In this document: piece after piece, positions 1-8,844 of the stretch
How the letters are laid out: the number at the start of each line of letters is the position of its first letter
Position numbering within the stretch: the first letter of the stretch is position 1
DNA from: CAIYRG01 sp964494505
GTDB taxonomy: Bacteria > Pseudomonadota > Alphaproteobacteria > Micropepsales > Micropepsaceae
Length of the DNA: 64,000 bases
Direction of reading: 5' to 3'
NCBI GenBank assembly: GCA_964494505.1
Contig: CAZBRO010000001.1
Location: 248,001-312,000 of the forward strand
Notes under the pieces: model-generated
Told to the model about the DNA's origin: nothing
Seen by the model: the letters and a program-made list of their open reading frames with translations, nothing else
Databases searched by the model: none
Translations under genes and position numbers: made by a program

Positions 1-1
1 C

Positions 2-586
2 TATATGCGCATTGACCAAATCATGATTAGTCGGTTTCTTGGAGATCTGGACGTTGGTCAATATTCCGCTGCCGTCCGCGTTTCGGAGCTTTGGTATCTT
101 GTTCTGATGGCGATCGCTACTGCGTTTAGTCCTACGCTGACCGAAAGCCACAAGCAATCTACCGAATTGTATGAAGGTCAGTTGCTCAAGATAATGCGCT
201 CGGTCACATGGATGTCGATAATTGTCGCTATACTACTCACCTTGCTCGCACCTTTCGTGGTCAGTGTTCTGTACGGGCAGGAATATCAGGTCGCAAGCAA
301 TGTACTCATGGTACATGCATGGGCAGGAATCTTCGTGGCGCAGGGAGTATGTGCCTCGGCTTGGTTCATAAACATGGGATTGGTTCGCTATGCTCTATAT
401 CAGGCATTAGCAGGCGCGATCGTGAGCATACTGCTTAACTTAGTGCTTATACCGAGGTTCGGTATTCTGGGAGCGGCCTATTCCGTGGTAATTAGCCAAT
501 TCGTAGCGGCCATTGCAGTCAACGTGCTTTTCAAGCGGACAAGAAGGCTGGCATGGTTACAACTCCGTGCATTTTATCCGCCATGA
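2..586 (+). CDS. Wzx-type polysaccharide flippase, C-terminal part (cut by window edge)
   Basis: This is the last ~194 residues of a multi-spanning membrane protein; the frame is open to the left edge, so the true start lies outside the window. Hydrophobic segments lie at about residues 68-90, 98-120, 128-150 and 155-178, separated by short basic loops, and the protein ends in a basic tail (KRTRR). The stretch PRFGILGAAYSVVISQ is typical of the last helices of the MATE/Wzx (MVF) flippases that move undecaprenyl-linked repeat units across the inner membrane. The glycosyltransferases and polymerase that follow support that role. The substrate cannot be told. The DNA is AT-richer than the second half of the window. 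Confidence 0.75.
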   Translation, partial: YMRIDQIMISRFLGDLDVGQYSAAVRVSELWYLVLMAIATAFSPTLTESHKQSTELYEGQLLKIMRSVTWMSIIVAILLTLLAPFVVSVLYGQEYQVASNVLMVHAWAGIFVAQGVCASAWFINMGLVRYALYQALAGAIVSILLNLVLIPRFGILGAAYSVVISQFVAAIAVNVLFKRTRRLAWLQLRAFYPP

Positions 587-816
587 ACTCGAAATTTGTT
601 GGGCAAATCGTCGAAGGACGTCATTGTATGCCAACCTGCTTAGTATGACGCCGGCGAGCTGAAAAGAACGTAAGGGAAGGACGCTTTATTTGTGCAACGA
701 GAAATGGACCTGTGGGTCGGTCACCCGATGGGAAGTGCAACGAACAACGCTGTGGCGAACCGACTTTCATAATTGATTTCGTATGAATTGGTTTTGATAT
801 TCATAGAGAACCAGGA

Positions 817-1788
817 ATGAAGAGCGCAGTTCTGTTGATTGCATTTAGTCGTCCCGATACGACTGCACCTGTTTTTGAGGCGATTAGACGTGCAAAGCCC
901 TCTCGCTTGTATGTTGCGGCGGATGGGCCGAGACCTCAACGTCTCGACGAATGCCAAAAATGCGAGGATGTTCGTCAGATCGTTTCCAATGTCGATTGGC
1001 CTTGTGAAGCGAAATTTCTTTTTCAGGATCGAAATCTTGGTTGCAAAGTTGCTGTATCCGCCGCGATTTCTTGGTTTTTCCAACACGAGGAAGAAGGTAT
1101 CATTTTAGAAGACGATTGTTTGCCCCTTCCCTCTTTCTTTCGCTATTGCGACGAATTGCTGGAGTTCTATCGCAATGACGAACGCATTGCCCAAATTTCC
1201 GGGAGCACATTCCTGCCCGGCTCATGCCACAGCGGGGCAAGTTATTATTTTACAAACTACGCAGACATATGGGGTTGGGCTACATGGCGACGTGCGTGGC
1301 GGCATTATGATATGATGATGAGCGACTGGCCCGTTTGGCGCGATAACAATCAAATGGCGCGTCTTTCGTATGGCAGCCGGCTGTTCGAGCGCTATTGGTC
1401 GGGTACGTTTGATGCCACGCATCGCGGTGAAATTGACACCTGGGATTTTCAATGGCTTTTCACATGTTGGCGTACCAATGGCCTGAGCGTGGCGCCGATT
1501 CACAATCAAATAAAGAACATTGGGTTCGGCGATGGCGCTACCCACACTACTTACCGAGCCGCGGCAAGTTTTATAGAGCCACAGCGGCCTCTGATATTCC
1601 CTTTGATTCATCCTCCCGATGTAAAAGCGATCGCTAAGCTGGACAAACTTATCAGCAGCAAGCGGTATCGCATTAACCGCGTGGATGCCTTGAGGCGCTC
1701 CGTGCGAAGTCTGCCCATTGTTGGACAGGCCTTAGCGCAAATCAGGGAGACGTTAATCCGGAAGCGGTTTGACCGATCTGCATTATGA
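817..1788 (+). CDS. glycosyltransferase, GT-A fold (HlpA-like)
   Basis: A 323-residue soluble protein starting MKSAVLLIAFSRPD, the usual beta-strand opening of a GT-A nucleotide-sugar transferase. An acidic EDD triplet at residues 98-100 (ILEDDCLP) fits the metal/nucleotide-binding DXD position, and a WGWATWRRAW motif follows near residue 155. This resembles the family often annotated as hemolytic protein HlpA-like or sugar transferase. It presumably adds one sugar to the lipid-linked repeat unit made by this cluster. The gap of 230 bases before it holds no gene that I can see. Donor and linkage are unknown. Confidence 0.75.
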   Translation: MKSAVLLIAFSRPDTTAPVFEAIRRAKPSRLYVAADGPRPQRLDECQKCEDVRQIVSNVDWPCEAKFLFQDRNLGCKVAVSAAISWFFQHEEEGIILEDDCLPLPSFFRYCDELLEFYRNDERIAQISGSTFLPGSCHSGASYYFTNYADIWGWATWRRAWRHYDMMMSDWPVWRDNNQMARLSYGSRLFERYWSGTFDATHRGEIDTWDFQWLFTCWRTNGLSVAPIHNQIKNIGFGDGATHTTYRAAASFIEPQRPLIFPLIHPPDVKAIAKLDKLISSKRYRINRVDALRRSVRSLPIVGQALAQIRETLIRKRFDRSAL

Positions 1789-1969
1789 ATGTTTGTCTAG
1801 CGGCGAAGCGAAAAATGACCGTGAACTCACACCGGGGATTGGTCGCCAGTCTTGTCGCGAGCTTGAATGTTCAAGTGGCAACGATTGTTCGAAGCCCGGC
1901 AGGATGTATGGGGTGGGAAGGATTTGGAGGCTCAACGTTCGGATTTTCGAATACGTTGAAGACGGCACC

Positions 1970-3112
1970 ATGAGCACACCTGTGCCTGTATACAGTGGTG
2001 TCCAGCCGATTCGCGTGAGTCTGACGAATGTTGCGGGATTGGGAGCTACGCAACTTGTGCGATCACTGCTGCCACATTTGGAGGAAGTTCCGGGGTTTCA
2101 GATCGAAGAGATCTACCTTCCTAACCGTGGCGAACTTTGTCAGTACCGACGTAAGGTCGCAGGAATTGCCCCCACGGTCTACCGACGTTTGATACCTAAT
2201 TCGTTATCGCGGGTGCTCGAATGCACTTTGTTTGGATATTTATTCAGTGGAACGACACCAATTCTCGTTCTGGGTGACCTTCCGATACGTTGTAAAACCA
2301 GGCAAGTTGTATTTGTTCAGTCTCCGCACGTTATTCGAGGCACGATGCGCATCGGCGGAGCCAGCGCATTCAAATATCTTTTTGCGCGCGCGATCTTCCG
2401 GTTGAATTTGCGATATGTCGCTGCGTTTATTGTGCAAACGCAAAGCATAAAAGCCGCTTTGGCGGCTGGCTATCCTGGCATCGATGAGAAGATACATGTA
2501 ATATCGCAACCTCCGCCGTCGTGGCTGCTCAAGTCCGGGATGCGCAGAGTGGGTAGGGACCCGAAAGGTGATGCTTGTCTTCATCTATTTTATCCCGCTG
2601 CTTGCTATCCCCACAAGAATCACCGTTTGCTCGGAACTATTGACGCCGCTGGCGTAGATAATTGGGGTAACGTGCAGTTGGCTCTTACGATTCCGGAAGA
2701 TAGAAATCCAAACGTGAATATTTCCTGGATCAAATGCGTCGGACGGCTTTCACCACGCGAAATGCTGAGTTTCTACGAGAAAGCTGATGCTCTTCTATTT
2801 CTGTCACTTGCCGAGAGCTACGGGCTCCCCTTGGTAGAGGCAATGTGGGTTGGGTTGCCTATCATTTGCCCCGATTTGCCTTATGCAAGAGCGCTTTGTG
2901 GTGACCGGGCGATATATTTCAACCCCAAATCCGTGGAGTCGCTACGCCTCGCAGTTTCGGATCTGAGGGAGCGTCTGGCGTTAGGCTGGTGGCCTGATTG
3001 GACAGATCGTCTTCGTGCGATCCCAAAAGGTTGGGACGAAGTGGCTGGCATGATGTTGCAGATAACTGGCCTCCACGATCGGCATCCCGCTTGCCAGCGG
3101 CAGTCATTATGA
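1970..3112 (+). CDS. glycosyltransferase family 4 (group 1)
   Basis: Predicted 380 residues from the ATG at 1970 (MSTPVPVYSG). The frame is open further upstream to 1769, but that part overlaps the previous gene and is not protein-like, so the internal ATG is preferred. The C-terminal half has the GT-B donor-site signature with two glutamates eight residues apart (ESYGLPLVE, near residue 281), followed by AMWVGLPII and a final helical region, as in GT4 retaining transferases. The stop overlaps the start of the next gene (ATGA at 3109), so the two are probably translationally coupled. It likely acts at the cytoplasmic face of the inner membrane in repeat-unit assembly. Confidence 0.8.
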   Translation: MSTPVPVYSGVQPIRVSLTNVAGLGATQLVRSLLPHLEEVPGFQIEEIYLPNRGELCQYRRKVAGIAPTVYRRLIPNSLSRVLECTLFGYLFSGTTPILVLGDLPIRCKTRQVVFVQSPHVIRGTMRIGGASAFKYLFARAIFRLNLRYVAAFIVQTQSIKAALAAGYPGIDEKIHVISQPPPSWLLKSGMRRVGRDPKGDACLHLFYPAACYPHKNHRLLGTIDAAGVDNWGNVQLALTIPEDRNPNVNISWIKCVGRLSPREMLSFYEKADALLFLSLAESYGLPLVEAMWVGLPIICPDLPYARALCGDRAIYFNPKSVESLRLAVSDLRERLALGWWPDWTDRLRAIPKGWDEVAGMMLQITGLHDRHPACQRQSL

Positions 3113-3906
3113 AAATCTCCGTGATCACGGTGTCGTATAATGCGGGTGACACAATTGCCGACACGATGAAATCAGTTCTTGCCCAGGATTACTCCAATTA
3201 TGAGCACATTATCGTGGACGGAGGATCAACGGATAGGACTACAGAAATTGTCAGGGACTTTCGCCACGCAAAAGTGAAAGTCATTTGCGAACCGGACCAA
3301 GGTTTATATGATGCAATGAACAAAGGGATTGGGGTCGCGACAGGAGATTTGATCGGGTTCCTGAACGCGGACGATTTCTTTTGCCGGACGGACGCTCTTC
3401 GGTCTCTGGCATTAGCTGCAATGAGCTATTCGAACGCGGCCGCCATTGCAGCAGGCGTGGTAATCGTTGACCATGATCGCCCCAGTAGGGTTCGGCGCGT
3501 TTACAGCGCTACGGCGTTTCGCCGGTGGATGCTGCGGTTTGGACATATGCCTCCACATCCGGGCTTTTACACCCGGTTTTCGGCATTTGATGTGGTCGGT
3601 CTGTTTGATACGAGTTTGAAGATTGGAAGCGATTTTGAATGGATGGTGAGGTTTTTTTATAGGCACGGACTCGTGGCCGAGCCCATGGCTCAATACATGG
3701 TGTCGATGCGAGCGGGAGGACTGAGCACGCGGGGCTTACACAGTATGCGTATTATCAATGCTGAGGCCTACCGGTCGTTGGCCAAGAATAATGTGTGGAC
3801 AGCGGGTCCACTGATTTGGTCAAAATATTTCCTGAAGAGCTTTCAGATATTAGTCCCACCTAGCTCATACTTGTCTGAAAGATCTGCAAGGTGGATGCCG
3901 GATTGA
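3109..3906 (+). CDS. glycosyltransferase family 2
   Basis: A 265-residue GT-A enzyme starting MKISVITVSYNAGDTI at the ATG overlapping the previous stop. It shows the family order: VSYN near residue 8, DGGSTDRT near 39-46 and the catalytic metal-binding motif LNADD at 85-89 (GDLIGFLNADDFF). This closely follows the WcaE/colanic-acid type of GT2 enzymes that transfer one sugar to a lipid-linked acceptor. Its last codons abut a truncated IS66-type fragment at about 3907, so the C-terminus may have been changed by the insertion, although the overall length is normal for the family. Confidence 0.85.
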   Translation: MKISVITVSYNAGDTIADTMKSVLAQDYSNYEHIIVDGGSTDRTTEIVRDFRHAKVKVICEPDQGLYDAMNKGIGVATGDLIGFLNADDFFCRTDALRSLALAAMSYSNAAAIAAGVVIVDHDRPSRVRRVYSATAFRRWMLRFGHMPPHPGFYTRFSAFDVVGLFDTSLKIGSDFEWMVRFFYRHGLVAEPMAQYMVSMRAGGLSTRGLHSMRIINAEAYRSLAKNNVWTAGPLIWSKYFLKSFQILVPPSSYLSERSARWMPD

Positions 3907-3911
3907 TGACA

Positions 3912-4240
3912 GACCCGATCGCGATCTCAATGGAGGCCGCCCGTTCCCGACACGCCGCCTTCGGCACCCGGACCGGCTCCTCCGAGACCACCGGCACGAA
4001 AGACGGCGTCTCGTCCGCCGGCAGTGCAAATCGTCCGTCTTTCGCCGCCCTGATCCAGTTCGACAGATGCTGCGGCATCAGATCGTGCCGCCGCGCCACC
4101 TCGGCGATCACCGCTCCGCGCGCCACCGCCTCGGCGACGATCCGCCCCTTCTCCTCGTCCGTCCACCGGCACCGCCGAACAACTCCGGTCACCTCGGCGC
4201 GCCGCCGCACCCGCTTCGTGTCGTCATTAATGTCGACCAT
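3912..4240 (-). pseudogene. IS66-type TnpA (OrfA) remnant
   Basis: Reading leftward from an ATG at 4240, the first ~105 residues match the small IS66 accessory protein: a basic start, then a helix-turn-helix region (WTDEEKGRIVAEAV ... VARRHDLMPQHLSNW) and a Pro/Val-rich linker (FVPVV). The usual C-terminal beta segment begins (SIEIAIG) and then stops at about 3912, where the end of the preceding glycosyltransferase gene begins. No tnpB or tnpC is present, so this is an inactive relic. It marks past insertion and deletion inside the polysaccharide cluster. Confidence 0.7.
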
Positions 4241-4279
4241 ATCCGATACACGATCCCAAACGACTCAGCGGGCATCGTG

Positions 4280-4450
4280 CGCAGCACGCCACACGTTCAA
4301 CAACGTGGGTTCAGAGCATCGCTTACGATCGAGAACTACTTCTGCCGCATCAAGGATTGGAGGCGCATCGCAACCCGCTACGACAAACTCGCCAGAAATT
4401 ACCTCGCCGCCGCAGCCATCGTCGGCGCGCTCGTCTGGATCAAATTGTGA
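4280..4450 (+). pseudogene. IS5-family transposase, C-terminal remnant
   Basis: Only the last ~55 codons of a DDE transposase remain, ending at the TGA at 4448-4450. The fragment carries the IENYFCRIKDWRRIATRYDK signature, whose Glu is the third catalytic acid of IS5-group enzymes, followed by the hydrophobic tail AAAAIVGALVWIKL. The first two catalytic Asp and any start are missing; the open frame to the left reads into the IS66 relic. It lies directly against that unrelated fragment, so this spot has taken at least two insertions followed by loss. Confidence 0.75.
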
Positions 4451-4490
4451 GTCCAGACCCTAAGAAATCGGGAGGAGCCCACAAACCCTC

Positions 4491-5339
4491 TTAATACCAT
4501 GCTCTTTGGCCGAGACTAAAAAGTGGCTGCGATCTCAATCGTCTCCCCGCCCAAATAAGAAAGGTCGATATGACTTCAGCCAATTTCCCAACCTTATAAC
4601 TCGCGGCGGGGTCGATTCTGCTAGCGTGAATATCCTTCCACCCCAGCCCCACGGCACAGAGGTACCGAAAAAACAAAGGTGCCGGCATCCACCGACCATC
4701 AATATCGTTGCCAAAAGGACCGGCGGAGTGATGCGGAAAACTATATCTCCTAACTCCATCGCTTGTTCTGATCTGACGATCGCAATACTGTTTCGAAACG
4801 GTGTTGCCATCCACTAATTTGAACGTCTTATAATTTCCCGAAGATACAAGTAAGCAAAAGACATCCAGCGAATGGGACTCTGCCGAGATATATGGCGGAA
4901 AGATGTTATTACTAAATAGGCTTTTGATTATGCAATGATCATAGCCCTCCAAGTCAATTTTGATGAAGTAAGGTTCGCCGTGTTGTTTTATCAACTCCAC
5001 TACATTTTTCGACGGCAAATAGATTTCTTCAAAATGTGATTCTTCAGAACGTTCAGGCTTGGGAAATTGGCTCAAGACGTGATTATCTTTATGAAGATAA
5101 AATGCCACTTGTCTGGACGCTTCCTCCACTGTCAATACGCAATTCTCAACAATCAAACGTCCTGATCCTATCTCATCTTTAAATCTGGTCCTGATTCCTT
5201 CGCAAAGGGCGGGGTTTGCTTCTACGGCCGTGACCACGTCGCACTTTAGAAGATAGTAAGGAATATCATCACCATTGTTGGCACCTAAGTCGTAAATTAT
5301 CTTCCGCTCCAAAGGGGCAGTGGTCGTGGATTGTGCCAT
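4491..5339 (-). CDS. FkbM-family methyltransferase
   Basis: A 282-residue protein if it starts at the ATG at 5339 (MAQSTTTAPLERK); an in-frame ATG at 5393 would add 18 residues, but GGGAGA upstream of 5339 and family length favour the shorter form. SAM-binding motif I is IYDLGANNGDD (about residues 15-25), followed by VEANP and the FkbM motif IKIDLEGYD. FkbM enzymes O-methylate sugars and related metabolites, so this may cap or decorate the polysaccharide. The gene is alone on the minus strand within a plus-strand cluster and sits just beyond the transposase relics, so it may have arrived separately. Confidence 0.8.
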   Translation of the reverse strand: MAQSTTTAPLERKIIYDLGANNGDDIPYYLLKCDVVTAVEANPALCEGIRTRFKDEIGSGRLIVENCVLTVEEASRQVAFYLHKDNHVLSQFPKPERSEESHFEEIYLPSKNVVELIKQHGEPYFIKIDLEGYDHCIIKSLFSNNIFPPYISAESHSLDVFCLLVSSGNYKTFKLVDGNTVSKQYCDRQIRTSDGVRRYSFPHHSAGPFGNDIDGRWMPAPLFFRYLCAVGLGWKDIHASRIDPAASYKVGKLAEVISTFLIWAGRRLRSQPLFSLGQRAWY

Positions 5340-5693
5340 TGTTGATCTGTCTCCCAGACGAGATAAATTTATCCGACCATGTCCGCAATTCAACCTACGG
5401 AAAACAGGCCCAGAGGATGAAAAACTCCATTCGGCAGTTGGTCATTTGTGCCAGCGGCCGCGAGAAAGTCTACGCCGGAACCCGGTCAAAAACCGCGCTT
5501 GAAACCATCCACCATCAGAAGCGCACTCGAGTCGCACACTCACTTAGTGTTGCCCTTGCAGACAACGGCAAAACAAAGCGCTACCTAAACAGTTGCACTT
5601 TCCACTTCGCCGCTCCGAAACAGACCCAGCAAATCAAGGGCCTTCACTCACCACCGTTACACCAATAATTCTCAGCATAAGATCGGGGAAGCG
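5340..5693. other. intergenic region without recognised gene
   Basis: About 350 bases between the divergent FkbM gene and the polymerase gene. Short open frames exist on the plus strand (about 5333-5668) but show no domain that I recognise, and the amino acid composition is not protein-like. The region must hold the promoters of both divergent genes; I could not pick out a convincing -35/-10 pair. It may be a remnant of deleted DNA next to the transposase relics. Confidence 0.4.
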
Positions 5694-7169
5694 TTGAACT
5701 TAGTCGTTGTCGCGGCAATTATACGGGCGGGCCGCCATAATCCGAAACTGCTCAGTGCAACCTCTACGTCAAAGATAACGGTCATGCTCGCACCGGTAGC
5801 ATTCTTTCTGATACTAACCCTGTATGTCGGCAGACGGATTAAGGGCCCGCTTTGGGCTATGGCCATATCGTGGCTATTTTGCCTCATGCCAATTACCATC
5901 GGCGCCGTTAGATATGAATTTCTTTCGGACAATGATTATTGGTATTCGGCGTGCCTGATAGGCTTCCTGACCTGTTTCATTACTGGCGTGGTCGCCTATA
6001 ATCTTCGAAATCCGCCAAGACTTAACGCTGTACATCCGCTCACGCAGGATTCCCGCAACAGGGACATGACGTGGCAACTTCCACTCGCGCGGATCTGTTG
6101 GTGGATTGGTGCAGTTGGAACGCTCCTCCTATCATATGATTTCTATGTTCAAGGAGGCGCGGGTCTTTCAGATTTGGCAGCGTTGCGCGAGGCGTATAAT
6201 GAACGAACTGGAGCCTCAATTTATGTGGAAATTTCATCCATCCTGAGCTGGGCGTCTCTATATTGCTATATTTTTGCCCTAGTGTTTAGGGCCCAACTTC
6301 GTCGGGCACAGCTGATCAGGTTTTTGATTCCCATCGGCGGATTCTTTCTCGTTTCCGTATTTTCCGCTGGCCGGCAAGCGGCCTTCCAAATTTTTCTCGT
6401 TACCGCGATCGTTCATTTTTGCTTTGGCTCTCGGAGCGTGCGGCGAATTCGTTCACGCGGCCGCGTATTCATGCTTGCGCTCCCAGCGCTTATGATCGTC
6501 TACATGGGATATGTCGCGATAAATCGCAATTTCACCGATGTTTCCGTCGACCATTCAGAAGCACTATCAGCTTTGTTCGATTTCCATACTTCTTCGTCGC
6601 TCGATTGGATCGGGAGCATCGTCGGTAACGATATAAAGGGAGCTGTAGTTGAGGGGATTGTGTATTTTTCAAGTTCGCTTGCATATTTTTCGACGTTTCT
6701 GACCGTCCCATTCCCGCACCATTTTTATGGCGTCATGAGTTTCCCCTTTTTTTATCGCCAAATCGAACCGATGACTGGTCTATCGGTTATTGGAGCCCTT
6801 ACCGAAAAAATTCAATATATGTCCGCAGCGGGCGCCTTCGGCTTTGCTTGGACAACGGCGATATCATCCTATATTCTTGATTTCGGGACTGTGGGCGCGG
6901 GCATATTTCTTTTTCTACAAGGCTACTATAGCCAATATGCTTGGCGAGTGGCGACTTGTGGCGGGAATTTTCAACAGATAGTTATTAGCACTATGGTTAT
7001 ATTGTCGGCGATATATTTGCCAATATTTCCTGCGTCTTCAGACAGCAATCTGTTTTTTCTCTGGTTTTTTTGCATCATGGTTCTTCTCTGGCGAAAACGT
7101 CAGCGAGAAGCTATCGCTTGGAAACGCCAGATTAGCGCGACACGCCAACAAGCCTTGCAAAAACCGTGA
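5694..7169 (+). CDS. O-antigen/oligosaccharide repeat-unit polymerase-like membrane protein (Wzy)
   Basis: A 491-residue protein with about 10-12 hydrophobic segments and a large central loop, the topology of Wzy and O-antigen ligase proteins. The TTG at 5694 has GGGGA eight bases upstream; an internal ATG at 5784 (MLAPVAFFLIL) is an alternative start. Sequence conservation in this class is low, so the call rests on topology, length and context: a flippase, glycosyltransferases and an acyltransferase around it. It would join repeat units at the periplasmic face of the inner membrane. The stop overlaps the GTG of the next gene (GTGA, 7166-7169). Confidence 0.65.
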   Translation: MNLVVVAAIIRAGRHNPKLLSATSTSKITVMLAPVAFFLILTLYVGRRIKGPLWAMAISWLFCLMPITIGAVRYEFLSDNDYWYSACLIGFLTCFITGVVAYNLRNPPRLNAVHPLTQDSRNRDMTWQLPLARICWWIGAVGTLLLSYDFYVQGGAGLSDLAALREAYNERTGASIYVEISSILSWASLYCYIFALVFRAQLRRAQLIRFLIPIGGFFLVSVFSAGRQAAFQIFLVTAIVHFCFGSRSVRRIRSRGRVFMLALPALMIVYMGYVAINRNFTDVSVDHSEALSALFDFHTSSSLDWIGSIVGNDIKGAVVEGIVYFSSSLAYFSTFLTVPFPHHFYGVMSFPFFYRQIEPMTGLSVIGALTEKIQYMSAAGAFGFAWTTAISSYILDFGTVGAGIFLFLQGYYSQYAWRVATCGGNFQQIVISTMVILSAIYLPIFPASSDSNLFFLWFFCIMVLLWRKRQREAIAWKRQISATRQQALQKP

Positions 7170-7666
7170 CCCGTCACTTCTTCAACTTGCTTCTTTGGTT
7201 TTTGCCGCCGTCCCGGTTCTTTCTGTTGCGCCGATGGTGTCTAATGTTGTCCGGCGTCCAGATTGGCACAGGCGCAAAAGTGTGCGGTCATGGATGGATC
7301 TACGGACGGGGCCGCATACATATTGGAGCGGATACTTGGCTCAGTCCTGGCGTCATTATCTACACGCATCTGCTCGCACCAGTGTCGATAGGAAACCGCT
7401 GCGACATAGGTCCCGGCGTTCAGTTTATACCCGGGAGTCACGCGATTGGCCCCGCATCGCGACGCGCAGGTAAAGGAACAGCGCGGCCAATTGCGATAGG
7501 CGATGGTTGCTGGATTGGCGCCGGCGCGAGAATTATGGGTGGAGTCACCATTGGCGACGGGTCCATTATAGCTTCCGGGGCGGTCGTAACCCACGATGTT
7601 CAGGAAAACACCTTGGCCGCAGGAGTGCCAGCAAGAGCGAAGAAGCAATTGCCACTCGACATATGA
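7166..7666 (+). CDS. hexapeptide-repeat O-acetyltransferase (WbbJ/NodL/LacA-like)
   Basis: A 166-residue protein with a short hydrophobic N-terminus followed by left-handed beta-helix hexapeptides (IGADTW, VSIGNRCDIG, IAIGDGCWIG, VTIGDGSIIASGAVVT), ending in the usual AGVPARAKK. His92 in PGSHAIG corresponds to the catalytic His of the trimeric acetyl-CoA-dependent acetyltransferases. It probably acetylates a sugar of the repeat unit. Its GTG start overlaps the polymerase stop, and its own stop overlaps the ATG of the next gene, so it is within one coupled operon. Confidence 0.85.
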   Translation: MTRHFFNLLLWFLPPSRFFLLRRWCLMLSGVQIGTGAKVCGHGWIYGRGRIHIGADTWLSPGVIIYTHLLAPVSIGNRCDIGPGVQFIPGSHAIGPASRRAGKGTARPIAIGDGCWIGAGARIMGGVTIGDGSIIASGAVVTHDVQENTLAAGVPARAKKQLPLDI

Positions 7667-8844
7667 CTCGAACGCTCATCTTTCTTTGCAATGCTATCGA
7701 TGACGTAACTCGCATTGAGCGAGCGATCGTTACCGATAGCCCCGCGGCATCCCGCAAAGTATTTTTGAGTTCTAGAGCGGTTCGATTAACAGGCGTACGG
7801 ACGTTCGTACTGAGCTTGGGTCGCGGCAGACAAGACGGATCCGGTCGGCGGTTTTCATGGGCTGTGCGACGAGTCGCGGGTGTCCCTGTCGTCTACCTCC
7901 CGTTCGTTCACCGCCGTTTTTTATCCGAACTCGTCTCTCTGCTTGCTCCCGTATTGGCACTATGGAGATTCAGGCGCTTTGATCGTAATAGTACTGTGGT
8001 GTTTTACAATCGATTGGCTGCCTATGTTCCCGCACTCTTCGCTGCCCGATTCTTTCGTTTTCATACTGTGTTGGCTTTGGAAGATGGCGAGATCGTTCCG
8101 GACCGACTTTTTGCCGGGTTAGGACGATATCTGTTGCGCGCATTATTTGACTCGATGTGCTCTGGCGGTGCATTGCTCGCGTGTAGTAAGCTAGAACAAA
8201 TGACCACACTACGTCCAACTCTCAACTTTTATGGTACATGTGAGCCGCATCTAGACAAGACCCTCGATTGGAGGGCGCAGGCCCTAACCGTTCTCATGTG
8301 CGGAACTATTTCGTACGAAACTGGCGCTTCAATATTAGCCGAGGCCATACGGATTTTACGCGCAGAAAAACCCGCGTGGTGCGAACGCATCGAATTTGAG
8401 ATCACAGGAAAAGGCAGTCACATTCTAGACTTTGAACACCTGGCCCAGGACACGTCCGTGCCGAAGGTTACCGCCCACGGACGTCTCACAGATGTTGAAT
8501 ATAAAGCGCTCCTAAAGCGCTCACATGTTGGTCTGGCGTTAAAGCTGAATGCGGGAGATTTGGCCGATACTACCTTCCCTTCGAAGGTCACCGAGTTTGC
8601 CAGCGCCGGCATTCTTGTCCTGACAACCGATATTAGCGACGTTCGTAAGCTAATGGGAAGGAATGCAATCTATCTGGAAGAGGACGAACCAAGACTGCTT
8701 TTGGAACGCTTGCGCTGGGTTGTAGAAAATCGAGTTTGCAGCGAACAACTAGCGCGCGAAGGAGCTAAGGCAATATGGGCCCGATGCGCGCCGAATATCG
8801 CTGGAAATCTATTGGTAGATTTCCTATTCGGTCCAAACAAATGA
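7663..8844 (+). CDS. glycosyltransferase, GT-B fold
   Basis: Predicted 393 residues from the ATG at 7663 (MTRTLIFLCNAIDD), which overlaps the previous stop; the frame is open further left but only over the acyltransferase gene. The N-terminal half is divergent. The C-terminal half looks like a GT4-type donor domain: CGTISYETG, then TFPSKVTEFASAG, where the Glu occupies the expected site, and ILVLTTDISDVRKLMG. It probably adds a sugar during repeat-unit assembly. Confidence is lower than for its neighbour because the acceptor half has no clear motif. Confidence 0.65.
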   Translation: MTRTLIFLCNAIDDVTRIERAIVTDSPAASRKVFLSSRAVRLTGVRTFVLSLGRGRQDGSGRRFSWAVRRVAGVPVVYLPFVHRRFLSELVSLLAPVLALWRFRRFDRNSTVVFYNRLAAYVPALFAARFFRFHTVLALEDGEIVPDRLFAGLGRYLLRALFDSMCSGGALLACSKLEQMTTLRPTLNFYGTCEPHLDKTLDWRAQALTVLMCGTISYETGASILAEAIRILRAEKPAWCERIEFEITGKGSHILDFEHLAQDTSVPKVTAHGRLTDVEYKALLKRSHVGLALKLNAGDLADTTFPSKVTEFASAGILVLTTDISDVRKLMGRNAIYLEEDEPRLLLERLRWVVENRVCSEQLAREGAKAIWARCAPNIAGNLLVDFLFGPNK

